A stretch of 64,000 bases of DNA from Breoghania sp. (GTDB taxonomy: Bacteria > Pseudomonadota > Alphaproteobacteria > Rhizobiales > Stappiaceae), in contig NZ_JASJAV010000003.1 in NCBI RefSeq assembly GCF_030066895.1, positions 248,001-312,000 on the forward strand, read 5' to 3'. Shown here piece after piece: positions 63,998 through 64,000 of the stretch. Positions within the stretch are counted from its first letter, which is position 1. Each line of letters begins with the position of its first letter. Made by a program: the position numbers and the translations under genes. The notes beneath the pieces were generated by a model. It was not told the DNA's origin, ran no database searches, and worked only from the letters and a program-made list of their open reading frames with translations.

Positions 63998-64000
63998 TCA

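Overview
The window is GC-rich DNA (roughly 60% by eye) from an alphaproteobacterium, most likely of the Hyphomicrobiales (Rhizobiales) type. This is inferred from gene content: TctCBA and AapJQMP solute uptake, a ChoX choline-binding protein, a long-form Pta, Fbp-type and sulfate ABC importers, tight ATGA operon overlaps and many LysR/LacI/GntR regulators. I see no rRNA, tRNA, insertion sequence or CRISPR array.

Layout. 1-2.6 kb: an unrecognised cut-off gene and pta. 2.6-8.3 kb: a LysR regulator divergent from an RraA-like gene, tctCBA and a class I aminotransferase. 8.3-14.7 kb (minus strand): an Fbp-type ABC importer followed by metallo-hydrolase, dual-specificity phosphatase and LacI regulator. 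14.7-15.36 kb: an AT-rich leader. 15.36-21.1 kb: a compact unassigned biosynthetic cluster (acyl carrier protein, O-carbamoyltransferase, alpha/beta hydrolase, fatty-acyl-AMP ligase, cytochrome P450). 21.3-28.4 kb: multicopper oxidase remnant, then LysR divergent from alcohol dehydrogenase, MFS exporter, two aldo/keto reductases and an exported flavodoxin. 28.5-37 kb: a sulfur block (Rrf2 regulator, sulfate ABC importer, SLC13 permease, LysR, D-cysteine desulfhydrase). 37-40 kb: polar amino acid ABC importer. 40-43.8 kb: EamA exporter, BetI-like TetR divergent from choX, and a hydrolase. 44.4-50.8 kb: GntR, aapJQMP and a DSD1-family PLP enzyme. 51-59.6 kb: a ferric-siderophore operon (FecI, FecR, TonB receptor, FhuD-, FhuB-like, esterase, FhuC-like). 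59.8-64 kb (minus strand): two glycosyltransferases with repeat-rich tails and a cut-off gene.

The outstanding property is decay. About 40 of some 58 genes are interrupted although their translations remain clearly recognisable across frames. I place 24 in-frame stop codons (13 TAG, 6 TAA, 5 TGA), many one- or two-base frameshifts, several large deletions that keep frame, and one deletion that fuses two genes. Some uninterrupted genes carry apparent substitutions at functional residues, all of which would be G:C to A:T. The sequence alone cannot separate wholesale recent pseudogenisation (as in a newly host-restricted lineage) from an error-rich assembly. The in-frame deletions, the fusion and the missense pattern favour at least some real decay; single-base indels in short homopolymers could be errors.

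Functionally the window is an accessory scavenging region: uptake of tricarboxylates, sulfate, amino acids, choline and ferric siderophores, each beside its local regulator, plus aldehyde detoxification, one small secondary-metabolite cluster and surface glycosylation. Where lesions are listed below, the original function is described; whether any product is still made is uncertain.
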